DNA of 16,250 bases from an uncultured Lachnospira sp. (GTDB lineage: Bacteria; Bacillota; Clostridia; Lachnospirales; Lachnospiraceae): NCBI GenBank assembly GCA_910585095.1, contig CAJUBU010000006.1, positions 126,262 to 142,511 on the forward strand. Reading direction: 5' to 3'. Below the pieces are notes generated by a model. It searched no databases. It saw nothing but the letters and a program-made list of their open reading frames with translations, and was not told the DNA's origin. Made by a program: the position numbers and the translations under genes. Position 1 is the stretch's first letter. Each line of letters opens with the position of its first letter. Below are positions 5,277-13,241 of the stretch, in pieces.

Positions 5277-8200
5277 ATGAAAAAAACAAATACTAATCAT
5301 AACCAAGAAAATCAATTATTCTATCAAACAACAATTATTTCATCTGATGAATCAGCTTTATTAACCCAAACTAATTTTTCTCTTTCTGTAACAGGTATCA
5401 TGTTTGGTATCCCTTTAGAGACTTCTATTGTACATAATCATTCTTGCAGTATCTTATCAGGGAAATTTTCTTTTTCAGAAGATTATCTTATTAAGCTGCT
5501 TAATGGCATTCATCAAGATTTTGGAAATGCGTTTGCTCAAGCTCCTTTTTATCATTATATAAAAAATTTAGCAGGCGACGTCGCGCTTATTTGGCAAAAC
5601 AATGGACTATTTGCGGCAGCATATTGCAATGACACGCTTTCTTTTGGAGTTATGCACGAAAAGAAAGGAACTGTTCTTATTGTGTCCTTTGAAAACGATT
5701 CTCTATGTTATGCCGCTGAAAATGATGATTTTAACAATTTTCTTCAAATGCTAAAAGAAACGGTAGGTGCTTTTCATTTATGTTTTGCTTTTAAAAGCGG
5801 AGACCTTTCTTTATCACAGGGAAATGCTTTATTACAAAAGCTTGAAAAAATTGCTTTTGACAAAGAATGTCCTTCTTTCTTTCTGCCTAATAATATTGCA
5901 TTAAAAGATATTTCTGTGCTTGTTCTTGCACATGCTAATTTATCTGACAGCAATATGGGATTTTTAAATGTTTTATCAAAAATTCTTCCAGAAGGAACGA
6001 CCATATCTCTCAGCGCTGGTTTTGGAAAAAGTTTTTTTATTCTTTTACACATGGATTCTTCACACGCTAAAATAGACAAGGACAAACTGGATATAAGAGA
6101 ATTGGACTGTTCATTTATATATTCAACTTCTATTACACTTTCTTTAAAGGGAACGCTTGCTTTTTATATTGATGGACATGAACATTTATTTATCATTTCT
6201 TCTCTAGCAAGTGCAAATGAATTTTCACTTGCCGCAAGTTATTCAAGCACCATCAATCCCTTGACAATCGGCAGCTTTTTTAAATTATTTGAATTGGGCA
6301 TAAGCTTTGGCTACACTAACGGCTCTCTTATCTTTGGCGGCTGGGGCAGTGTAACACTAGGAAACCTTGACTTATTTGCATTGCTATTTATGAAATGTAC
6401 AGGCAATGTCCTTTCCTTAACAGCACTTGGCTTGGCAATCAATCAAATGAGTTTTACGCAGTTGTTAAGCGCTTTTAACATTACACTGCCCGGCGGTAAA
6501 GATTTTGAAATTTTTTCTATTGAACCTTTGCCTATTAAAGCTAAAATAATGGATATTACCCCATTAAAAAATATAAAGAATACAAAAAACAATACAGACA
6601 TTTATAAAAATGTTGAATTAATAAACACCAATTCCTCTATGGAAAATACAGATACATACAATGATATTGACAAGGATACCTTGAAAAAAATTGCTGATGC
6701 TTTCTGTGCCGCCTGTGATGGTTCTTGCGGCGGACACACCGTTTCTTCCGTCACTTTTGACAAAATCCTTGTCCGTAAAATCGCGCAAGGCTGGATGCTT
6801 ACCGACCAAAATAATATAAGACATTACACCATCAGTTCAAAGGGGGAGATTGCACTGGCTCCACAGCTTTATTACTGCACCCAAAACAGTATTGCCGCTG
6901 GAAATTACACACTTTACAAAGGCTTGTTTGTATGTGCTTCTCTTGTTCTTTTAGGCGTTAAAATTAATCTGTTTTTAGAGGTTAATAAAGACGGCGGTAT
7001 GGAAACGCTCGTTAATATATCCCCTATTAACTTAGGATGGCTTGTATTGGACAGAGCCGTAAAACAACAATCCATGCGCAGTATGGAAACATTAGAAAAT
7101 AAAGACAACAATTTGCTTGACCAATATTTATATGATGGCAGTGGTCCGACACTCTACCTTTGCCTGAAGAAAAATGACTATGTTTTATATTTAAATGCTT
7201 CCTTAAAGCTCTTAAATATCTGTGAAATAAGCGCTTTTTTAAGCTATGAATCGGGCAAATTTTATCTTGATGCATCGATTGCGTTTTTCACTTTAAAAGC
7301 ACATCTTACACTCATTGCCAATTATTCAGATTTTAACAGCGGACAATTTTATTTTTCCATATCCGTTGATTTATCGTTTTTCCAAAATATCGCCAATAAA
7401 GTAGTAGATATGGTAAAAGCATTTGTTGCTAAAACACAACAGAAACTTACAACAGCACAGCAGCAGCTTGATTACGCACAACAAAAAGTTCTAGGTCTTC
7501 AATCTCAAATTGCCAATGTTGACCGCCAGATAGCAAGATACAATCAAGAGCTTCATAATCTTCGCTGGTGGCAATTTTACAAAGCGCCTTATTTATTAAT
7601 TGTAATAGGCGGACTGGAGTTAGAAAAAGCGGGCATTTATATTGCAATAGGCGCCGCCTATGCTGCTCTTGAAATTGCAAAGCAAGTATTAGAGCTTGTC
7701 AAACAAGCTACAGGAGCAATTGGCTGGCTCATTCAACAGCTTGTAAAAGCCATCAGCTCTATATTTTATTTAAAAAGCATTTCTCTTACCATTAATGCCC
7801 AACAAGCTAAAAAAATGCAAATCGAGATGGCAGCCTGTTTTACTTTATTTGGAAAAGACTACAATGCCAACTCACAGATATCACTTGGCGGCGATGTGAA
7901 AAATGAACTTCATAACAGCGCTTCTGATAAAATTACAACCAAAGCACAAAATGAAATGGATAAAATGAAAAACGACCATTTAATTTTGCAAAATGCGCAA
8001 TGTTCAATTAAAGACTTTTTAATGGAAAGCCACTTTCCTTACAGCGATTGTGAAGGCTATACGAAATGTTTAAAAGATGGTCTTGATTTTTCTGATAAAT
8101 CAGCTATAACTGCCGGCTACTTAGAAACCATGTACCAAAATGATTTTGACGCCAAAGACCCTTTATCTGAACGACATGACGGGCAGATGTACCGCAAATT

Positions 8201-8804
8201 ACATCAAGTAAAATCTCAATGGCAGGGATTGTTTTCTTCGGTGCAGGAGTTAGACTGCTCTGAATTAATACAAGAAGCTAAAAAACAGCTTATAGAACAA
8301 AATATACAGCTTACTCAACAGGAACTTCACTCTTTTGATGAGATTGACAAAAAATGGCAGTCTTTACAGGGGCTTCAAAGCGCTATCAATGAAGAATCGG
8401 ACAGAATTTCCCAGATTGACAGTCGATTTGTGGACATAAAAGAACAGACCCAACAAGAACTTGTCCATCGTTTTAATATGGATTTTCCATATATTTCCGA
8501 TGTTTCGCCGCAAGAGTGTGCCGACCAATATTATGCTCATTTATTTACTTTTTTTGCTGCCAGCAGTAATGAGACTTACAGCAAAAAATATGATACGATA
8601 CTGCCCAATGCACTGCCCTTTTTTATAGACGACAGTGAAAATTACTTTGTGAATCCTGCCAATGAACCTATTATTGACAAGTTATTTGCTGAAGTTTGTT
8701 CCAACTCTTCCGAGATTGAGATGCAAAAACTTAAAAATGCGGCGCTACAGGATATGGAAGCTAAGAAATCATTAAAAAATTATCATACTCGTATTGAAAT
8801 TTAA
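5277..8804 (+). CDS. Large beta-rich and coiled-coil protein of unknown function (1175 aa)
   Basis: I do not recognise this protein. The start chosen is ATG 5277 (MKKTNTNHNQ), with AAAGGA at 5262-5267, 9 bases upstream. In-frame ATGs at 5238 and 5271 lack usable ribosome binding sites. There is no signal peptide. Residues about 20-420 are beta-rich with recurring strand-turn patterns (ISFGYTNGSLIFGGWGSVTL). A polar Asn/Lys linker follows (about 425-470), then a cysteine cluster C477-x2-C480-x3-C484-x2-H487, then a second beta-rich part to about 700 (SGKFYLDASIAFF, SGQFYFSISVDLSFF). Residues about 712-763 are a Gln-rich coiled coil. It ends in a WW pair at 764-765 and leads into a hydrophobic helical stretch of about 40 residues (YLLIVIGGLELEKAGIYIAI). 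The remaining 370 residues are mostly helical. This layout is compatible with a membrane-inserting or injected protein, but that is inference. A 190-residue companion and a metallo-hydrolase follow on the same strand. Confidence 0.9.
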   Translation: MKKTNTNHNQENQLFYQTTIISSDESALLTQTNFSLSVTGIMFGIPLETSIVHNHSCSILSGKFSFSEDYLIKLLNGIHQDFGNAFAQAPFYHYIKNLAGDVALIWQNNGLFAAAYCNDTLSFGVMHEKKGTVLIVSFENDSLCYAAENDDFNNFLQMLKETVGAFHLCFAFKSGDLSLSQGNALLQKLEKIAFDKECPSFFLPNNIALKDISVLVLAHANLSDSNMGFLNVLSKILPEGTTISLSAGFGKSFFILLHMDSSHAKIDKDKLDIRELDCSFIYSTSITLSLKGTLAFYIDGHEHLFIISSLASANEFSLAASYSSTINPLTIGSFFKLFELGISFGYTNGSLIFGGWGSVTLGNLDLFALLFMKCTGNVLSLTALGLAINQMSFTQLLSAFNITLPGGKDFEIFSIEPLPIKAKIMDITPLKNIKNTKNNTDIYKNVELINTNSSMENTDTYNDIDKDTLKKIADAFCAACDGSCGGHTVSSVTFDKILVRKIAQGWMLTDQNNIRHYTISSKGEIALAPQLYYCTQNSIAAGNYTLYKGLFVCASLVLLGVKINLFLEVNKDGGMETLVNISPINLGWLVLDRAVKQQSMRSMETLENKDNNLLDQYLYDGSGPTLYLCLKKNDYVLYLNASLKLLNICEISAFLSYESGKFYLDASIAFFTLKAHLTLIANYSDFNSGQFYFSISVDLSFFQNIANKVVDMVKAFVAKTQQKLTTAQQQLDYAQQKVLGLQSQIANVDRQIARYNQELHNLRWWQFYKAPYLLIVIGGLELEKAGIYIAIGAAYAALEIAKQVLELVKQATGAIGWLIQQLVKAISSIFYLKSISLTINAQQAKKMQIEMAACFTLFGKDYNANSQISLGGDVKNELHNSASDKITTKAQNEMDKMKNDHLILQNAQCSIKDFLMESHFPYSDCEGYTKCLKDGLDFSDKSAITAGYLETMYQNDFDAKDPLSERHDGQMYRKLHQVKSQWQGLFSSVQELDCSELIQEAKKQLIEQNIQLTQQELHSFDEIDKKWQSLQGLQSAINEESDRISQIDSRFVDIKEQTQQELVHRFNMDFPYISDVSPQECADQYYAHLFTFFAASSNETYSKKYDTILPNALPFFIDDSENYFVNPANEPIIDKLFAEVCSNSSEIEMQKLKNAALQDMEAKKSLKNYHTRIEI

Positions 8805-8871
8805 AAATTACTATTTAAAAATTTTTTATATTAAAAAAATATTTTTTAATTTTATCAAAGGGCAAAACAAA

Positions 8872-8899
8872 TTGCAAATATTTACTAGACTACTATAAA
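8872..8899 (+). promoter_or_regulatory. Candidate promoter for the 190-aa companion gene
   Basis: TTGCAA (8872-8877) and TATAAA (8894-8899) are separated by 16 bases, giving 4 of 6 and 5 of 6 matches to the vegetative consensus. A start near 8906 would leave a 20-base leader containing the AGGAGG site. It would let the small gene be expressed more strongly than the large one. Confidence 0.4.
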
Positions 8900-8925
8900 A
8901 TTTAAATTATTAGGAGGAAATTATA

Positions 8926-9498
8926 ATGAACGAAACAAAAAAAGAACCATGTGTTATTGACACTGCTGCTCCATTAACAACTATGGATAACGATTTAAAC
9001 GCCATTACTTCCACACATATTAATGTGGGCGTAAATTTTGCCCTGCTCAATACCTATTTAATGGCTGTGCTGGAAAAAGATGAAAATGGTGTTGAACTTT
9101 TGGTAAAACCTCAAGTTCAATATAAATCACAGCCTTTTACACTTACTGAATTGATAGATGGTATTAATGAACTGTTTAAAGGCTTAACAGGCGGCAGTGA
9201 GTTTAACTTATCTGCAGAAACGATTTTGAATCAAATTAAACAATTTTTAAAAGGAAGCGGATTAGATACAATGACTATTGCTATCCAACAAGTATTTCTA
9301 CATTTAACCAAACCCGCTAAAGGCAAACTACAATTTGAATATGCCTTTAGTATCAGCATTACCATGTCTGAAGATATTGACCTTACAGATTTTACACTGG
9401 CTTCACTGCAATCATTAAGTTTTGGCATTTGGAATACAGACAATAAACGAATTTTATCGAATATGGGATTGTTAAGCATCGCTGAACAGCTTGCATAA
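8926..9498 (+). CDS. Companion protein of unknown function (190 aa)
   Basis: Family not recognised. The start is clear: AGGAGG at 8912-8917, 8 bases before ATG. The protein has no signal peptide and no transmembrane helix. The first 40 residues are polar and Thr/Asn-rich. A helical stretch follows (PFTLTELIDGINELFKGL and SAETILNQIKQFLKG), then strands (GKLQFEYAFSISITM) and a conserved-looking end (DFTLASLQSLSFGIWNTD). The PFTLTELIDGINELF pattern resembles KFSFSEDYLIKLLNGI near residue 63 of the large upstream protein, which suggests a shared module or pairing surface. It lies 121 bases after the large gene on the same strand, with a much better ribosome binding site, so it may be made in larger amounts. 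A role as chaperone, inhibitor or structural partner of the large protein is only a guess. Confidence 0.9.
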   Translation: MNETKKEPCVIDTAAPLTTMDNDLNAITSTHINVGVNFALLNTYLMAVLEKDENGVELLVKPQVQYKSQPFTLTELIDGINELFKGLTGGSEFNLSAETILNQIKQFLKGSGLDTMTIAIQQVFLHLTKPAKGKLQFEYAFSISITMSEDIDLTDFTLASLQSLSFGIWNTDNKRILSNMGLLSIAEQLA

Positions 9499-9528
9499 AA
9501 ACTATTTATTATAAAGAATATACACTTG

Positions 9529-9551
9529 TTAAACTATTATTTATAGTTTAA
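9529..9551 (+). terminator. Hairpin after the companion gene, possible attenuator
   Basis: TTAAACTAT (9529-9537) and ATAGTTTAA (9543-9551) form a perfect 9 bp stem with a 5-base loop. No T tract follows on the plus strand, so it is not a canonical terminator. Its right arm runs directly into the TTTAACCTCAT start of repeat copy C. It may set a 3' end for the companion mRNA or be part of the repeat's structure. Confidence 0.4.
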
Positions 9552-9669
9552 CCTCATCAAGAAAGTTCCTCACTTCAATACTGCAAAGGCATAAATGGGG
9601 GGGACTTGCGTTGCGATAGTAGCTAGGTGGTTTAAGCAAGCTGTGTAGCGGATTGTGAATATCTGCTTA
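9547..9669 (+). repeat. Dispersed hairpin repeat, copy C (expanded), in the leader of the hydrolase gene
   Basis: This copy is in plus orientation, matching the direction of the gene that follows. It starts TTTAACCTCATCAAG (9547-9561) and ends with AGCGGAT-TGTGAAT-ATCTGCT (about 9647-9667), whose stem is kept by a G-U wobble. Between these ends it carries about 70 bases absent from copies A and B. The extra part is clearly richer in G and C than its surroundings and contains a run of seven G (9597-9603). It ends about 30 bases before the start codon of the hydrolase gene and could be a structured leader RNA. Confidence 0.6.
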
Positions 9670-9700
9670 ACTAAAATTCAAGAAAGGAATCATTCTATTT

Positions 9701-11548
9701 ATGGAATATGACGAACTAATAGAATTTTTAAATCATTATGGTTATATAGAATATTTTTGGAATTATATCAATGCACTTATGGAGCTTGCAAAAAATTCTG
9801 ATATATTTATAAAGCCTAAAAGTTGGATTTATCTCTATTCTCCTGAACTGAGCGAAGGATGGACTCAATTTATCCAAAATATATATAATATAACTGATAC
9901 CAATTTTGATACAACTATTGATATTGAAGAACTAGAAAATACTATTCGCCTAATATTACAGCAAGAATGTAATAAAATTGCAGAGTTTTACTCTCAATCT
10001 ATTTTTTATCCAATAGGACAAGGACTTATGAACGCAACTTTTTTGAATACAGGATTGAGTTTTGATGCTGATTTTAATGCCAATCATGGAACTGCTGAAA
10101 TTAAAAGAGAGGATTTTTTTTCTGTTCATGTATATGATTGTGGAAGCGGTCTAAGTCCTACAATTTCGGATGATAAAAATTCAATTCTTGATGATTTTTA
10201 TTGTACATTAAAAACCTATTGTGATACATATTTTATAGATTATCTATATATATCTCATTTTGATACAGACCATATTAATGGTATTGGAAAATTATTACAG
10301 ATATGCAATTGCAAAAATATCATCATTACTTACACACCGCCTTTATGTATTCTTTCAAACTTGTATAAAATGATTTCAGAATCGGATGAAAATAACGAAA
10401 CGATAAATGAATACCGTTATCATCAAATGATGTTTCCTGTTGAAACATTAATTGAATTAGCTGGCATCCAAAATAATGATATCAATATTATTCAATTAGA
10501 CAGCACTGATTCATTAAAACAAAATGTTTTTTTAGAAAATTTTTCTTCCCAAGCTGCTGCCTCCATTGGAGCATTAAGCCATGCACTTGTAATAGAATCA
10601 CAGCAATCCTATCATATAACAAACAACTTCAATTCAAATACTGTTCATGTTTATCATGCCTATCCAAAATCAACTATAAAAATGGATAATAATGATTATC
10701 TAAACAATATTTATTTTGATGAACATAATTGGAAATACATGATTTCTTATTATGTTCCTAATGGTAAAACAATTGATGAATTAAGTATAAAATTTGCCGC
10801 CCTTTTACATGAACACTGGAATGATATTCCTTTAGATTACGAACAAACACTCTGGAGAGAAAGAATATTATTCCACTTGCAATCTCCAGATGACAGAGCC
10901 TATTTTAAAAAAATATACAAACAATTTTCAAGCGATATCAATAGACTTTCTCTTTGTGTTTCTATTGCTCCCAAAGAAACAACACAAATATCGTCTGAAG
11001 AACTATCCGCTCAAAATCATTTTAATGATAAACTTCATATATATGAAAATACGATTCACCAATCAGGTACATTGCTATTGACAGGAGATGCTGTTTTACA
11101 TGCAAAATTCAGTGGAGGAATTACATATTATAACTCTATAATAAACGCATTAAACGCAAATAATTTTCCGCCCATTCAAACGATATTGCTGCCACATCAT
11201 GGCTCAAATAAAAATATTAGTAATGCAGCTTTTAATGTACTCTCTCAGACAGCAAAACAATGGATAGTCAGTTATGGAAAAAATAATTCGTATGTTCACC
11301 CTTGCGCTCCCCCATGTACTTGGATTGGAACACATATTTGCGTGCAGTATAATATTCATCCAAAGGAAAATACTTTTCCAAAGGAAGCTTCTGAGGACAT
11401 TAAAGATATTATCATTCCAAAACCTGATACTGCAGCAGAAGACATTGTTGAACCTATAAACGATATAACCTTATATCATTGTCATGATTCCTCTAAAGTT
11501 ACCGTTTTTATTCATCATGAATTATACCGGCAAATATTTTTTAAATAA
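9701..11548 (+). CDS. ComEC-like metallo-beta-lactamase-fold hydrolase (615 aa)
   Basis: The metal-binding signatures are in the right order: IGQG at 105-108, DCGSG at 146-150, SHFDTDH at 185-191 (H186, D188, D190, H191), TGD at 461-463, LPHHGS at 497-502 and SYGKNNSYVHP at 524-534. This series is that of soluble MBL proteins related to the C-terminal domain of ComEC, which cleave phosphodiester bonds; substrate here unknown. The Asp in place of the second His of HxHxDH is common in this subgroup. About 270 residues lie between the HxDxDH motif and TGD, so the fold carries a large insertion (roughly residues 210-440). The N-terminal 100 residues are helical with no recognised domain. No signal peptide or membrane helix. 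GAAAGGA at 9682-9688 lies 12 bases before ATG. The gene follows the two unknown cassette genes in the same direction and ends at the shared terminator. Confidence 0.85.
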   Translation: MEYDELIEFLNHYGYIEYFWNYINALMELAKNSDIFIKPKSWIYLYSPELSEGWTQFIQNIYNITDTNFDTTIDIEELENTIRLILQQECNKIAEFYSQSIFYPIGQGLMNATFLNTGLSFDADFNANHGTAEIKREDFFSVHVYDCGSGLSPTISDDKNSILDDFYCTLKTYCDTYFIDYLYISHFDTDHINGIGKLLQICNCKNIIITYTPPLCILSNLYKMISESDENNETINEYRYHQMMFPVETLIELAGIQNNDINIIQLDSTDSLKQNVFLENFSSQAAASIGALSHALVIESQQSYHITNNFNSNTVHVYHAYPKSTIKMDNNDYLNNIYFDEHNWKYMISYYVPNGKTIDELSIKFAALLHEHWNDIPLDYEQTLWRERILFHLQSPDDRAYFKKIYKQFSSDINRLSLCVSIAPKETTQISSEELSAQNHFNDKLHIYENTIHQSGTLLLTGDAVLHAKFSGGITYYNSIINALNANNFPPIQTILLPHHGSNKNISNAAFNVLSQTAKQWIVSYGKNNSYVHPCAPPCTWIGTHICVQYNIHPKENTFPKEASEDIKDIIIPKPDTAAEDIVEPINDITLYHCHDSSKVTVFIHHELYRQIFFK

Positions 11549-11554
11549 ACAAAA

Positions 11555-11593
11555 AAAACGGTTACAAAACCAAACATATTTTGTAGCCGTTTT
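11555..11593. terminator. Bidirectional terminator between the hydrolase gene and rpe
   Basis: AAAACGGTTACAAAA (11555-11569) pairs with TTTTGTAGCCGTTTT (11579-11593) over 15 positions with one wobble, around a 9-base loop. The 3' side is T-rich in both directions: TTTT-A-TTT on plus, and eight T (11558-11551) on minus. It lies 6 bases from the hydrolase stop and 5 bases from the rpe stop, so it serves both convergent units. Confidence 0.9.
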
Positions 11594-11598
11594 ATTTC

Positions 11599-12270
11599 TT
11601 ACTCTTCATTTACTGCACACATAATATCTTCAAACTGTTTTACATTAGAAGCGACATCACCTTCAAAAATACCAGACCCTGTAACAATAACATTTGCTCC
11701 TGCATCTAATACCATCGCCAAATTTTCAAGATGAACTCCTCCGTCCACCTCGATATCATAATCAAGATTTTTTTCTTCTCTCAATTTTTTGACAAGTCTT
11801 AACTTTTCAATAGAAGAAGGTATCAACTTTTGTCCGCCAAATCCAGGATTAACACTCATAACAAGTACCATCTCTACCATACTTAAATAAGGCTCAATGG
11901 CAGAAACTGGTGTATCTGGATTCAGAGAAATACTAGCCTTTGCACCAAATTCCTTAATTTGATGAAGGGTACCAACAACATCGGAACAAGCTTCAACATG
12001 AACCGTAATAATATCTGCTCCTGCCTCGACAAAGTCTTTAATATAGCGTATTGGCTCATTTATCATAAGGTGTACATCAAACACTTTGCCTGTTGATTTT
12101 CGGACAGACCGAATAACGGGCAATCCAAATGATATACTTGGAACAAACAATCCATCCATAACATCAATATGGATATATTCTGCTCCTGCCTCGTCCACTG
12201 TGCGTATTTCTTCACCAAGCTTGTTAAAATCAGCAGACAGCAATGATGGTGATAATATGTTTTTCTTCAT
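11599..12270 (-). CDS. rpe: Ribulose-phosphate 3-epimerase
   Basis: Rpe interconverts D-ribulose 5-phosphate and D-xylulose 5-phosphate in the pentose phosphate pathway, in the cytoplasm. The 223-residue length is normal for the family. TIM-barrel signatures are all present: LSPSLLSADF at 6-15, HIDVMDG at 34-40 (metal ligand H34 and catalytic D36), VHLMI at 66-70 (ligand H67), SVNPGFGGQ at 139-147, EVDGGV at 174-179 (ligand and catalytic D176) and VTGSGIF at 196-202 (phosphate binding). GGAG lies 5 bases before ATG. It is the last gene of the minus-strand core block, 64 bases after rsgA, and ends at the bidirectional terminator. Confidence 0.97.
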   Translation of the reverse strand: MKKNILSPSLLSADFNKLGEEIRTVDEAGAEYIHIDVMDGLFVPSISFGLPVIRSVRKSTGKVFDVHLMINEPIRYIKDFVEAGADIITVHVEACSDVVGTLHQIKEFGAKASISLNPDTPVSAIEPYLSMVEMVLVMSVNPGFGGQKLIPSSIEKLRLVKKLREEKNLDYDIEVDGGVHLENLAMVLDAGANVIVTGSGIFEGDVASNVKQFEDIMCAVNEE

Positions 12271-12295
12271 CGCTTCTCCATTTCTTCATATCTTA

Positions 12296-12340
12296 TTTAT
12301 TATGTTAATAATGATTAATATAATATTTATTATGTTAATA
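12296..12340. repeat. 15 bp direct repeat at the rsgA-rpe junction
   Basis: TTTATTATGTTAATA occurs at 12296-12310 and again at 12326-12340, a 30-base period in AT-rich DNA. The second copy overlaps the last codons and stop of rsgA. This looks like a small tandem duplication in the spacer; no function is evident. Confidence 0.6.
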
Positions 12341-13240
12341 TTTTTTTTGACTCATCAATTCTTGATACAATGAAACATAAACATCATATCGTTCTTTTGA
12401 TAAAATCCCCTTATCTACAGCTTTTTTAACAGCACAATCTGGCTCATTGATATGAACACAGCCATTATACTTGCAAGAACCTTCATATTCTTCAAATTCA
12501 GAATAATAAAATCTCAATTGTTCTTTTTCTATTACAGGCAAATTAAAAGATGTAAAACCTGGCGTATCACATATATACGTTGCCCCACTTACATTAAAAA
12601 TTTCAGAATGTCTTGTCGTGTGACGTCCTCTGCCAATTTTACTGATATTTCCAATTTCCATTACATCTTTATGATAGAGTTTATTGGTTATGGTTGATTT
12701 TCCTACTCCAGAGGGTCCTGCTAAAATCGTTGTTTTATTTTCTAACAATTGTTTTAATTGATCTAAACCCTCATTTAAATTGGTGCTGGTAAAAATTACT
12801 TTACAGCCACATTTTTCATATTGAAGTTTTATATGTTCTTTATCTTTATTATCAACTAAATCTATTTTATTAAAACAAATAATGGTAGGAATTTCTTGAT
12901 ATTCCATCATTACAAGGAAACGGTCAAGAAGATTATAATTAGGCATTGGATTTGCAATAGCAAATATAATCAACGCTTGGTCGATATTGGCTGCTGCTGG
13001 TCTTATCAGTTCATTATTTCTTGGCAATATATCAATAATATTTCCAGTAAATTTCTCTTTATCCACAATTTCTACAACAACATTATCTCCAACAAGCGGT
13101 TTTATCTTTCTATTGCGAAACACGCCTTTTGCCTTACACTCATATATATGACCATTATCAAGATATTCCTGATTTTCGCAGGCTTCTACATACACATAGT
13201 AAAAGCCCGCTATTCCTTTTATAATTTTGCCCTTTTCCAT
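12335..13240 (-). CDS. rsgA: Small ribosomal subunit biogenesis GTPase RsgA
   Basis: RsgA (YloQ, also called CpgA) checks late 30S assembly and is a circularly permuted GTPase. The motif order shows the permutation: NKID (G4) at 124-127, switch-type RGRHTTR at 204-210 after GPSGVGKST (G1) at 175-183, then DTPG (G3) at 225-228. An OB-fold fills the first 70 residues, and the C-terminal zinc site is C256, C261, H263 and C269. The 301-residue length is normal. ATG begins two bases after the stop codon of prkC, and AGGAG (13256-13260) lies 15 bases upstream within the end of prkC, so translation is probably coupled. In Bacillus the homologue lies next to the kinase and is one of its phosphorylation targets, which fits the gene order here. 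Confidence 0.97.
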   Translation of the reverse strand: MEKGKIIKGIAGFYYVYVEACENQEYLDNGHIYECKAKGVFRNRKIKPLVGDNVVVEIVDKEKFTGNIIDILPRNNELIRPAAANIDQALIIFAIANPMPNYNLLDRFLVMMEYQEIPTIICFNKIDLVDNKDKEHIKLQYEKCGCKVIFTSTNLNEGLDQLKQLLENKTTILAGPSGVGKSTITNKLYHKDVMEIGNISKIGRGRHTTRHSEIFNVSGATYICDTPGFTSFNLPVIEKEQLRFYYSEFEEYEGSCKYNGCVHINEPDCAVKKAVDKGILSKERYDVYVSLYQELMSQKKY

Positions 13241-13241
13241 A

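Noticed and set aside
9529..9551. Strong intrinsic terminator after the companion gene
   Set aside because: The hairpin is perfect, but no T tract follows on the plus strand; kept only as a low-confidence feature.
9608..9636. tRNA-like D-arm (TAGCTAGGTGGTTTAAGC) in the leader of the hydrolase gene
   Set aside because: It resembles an A-box, but no T-arm (GGTTCGA-type) or closing acceptor stem can be found nearby, so no tRNA is called.
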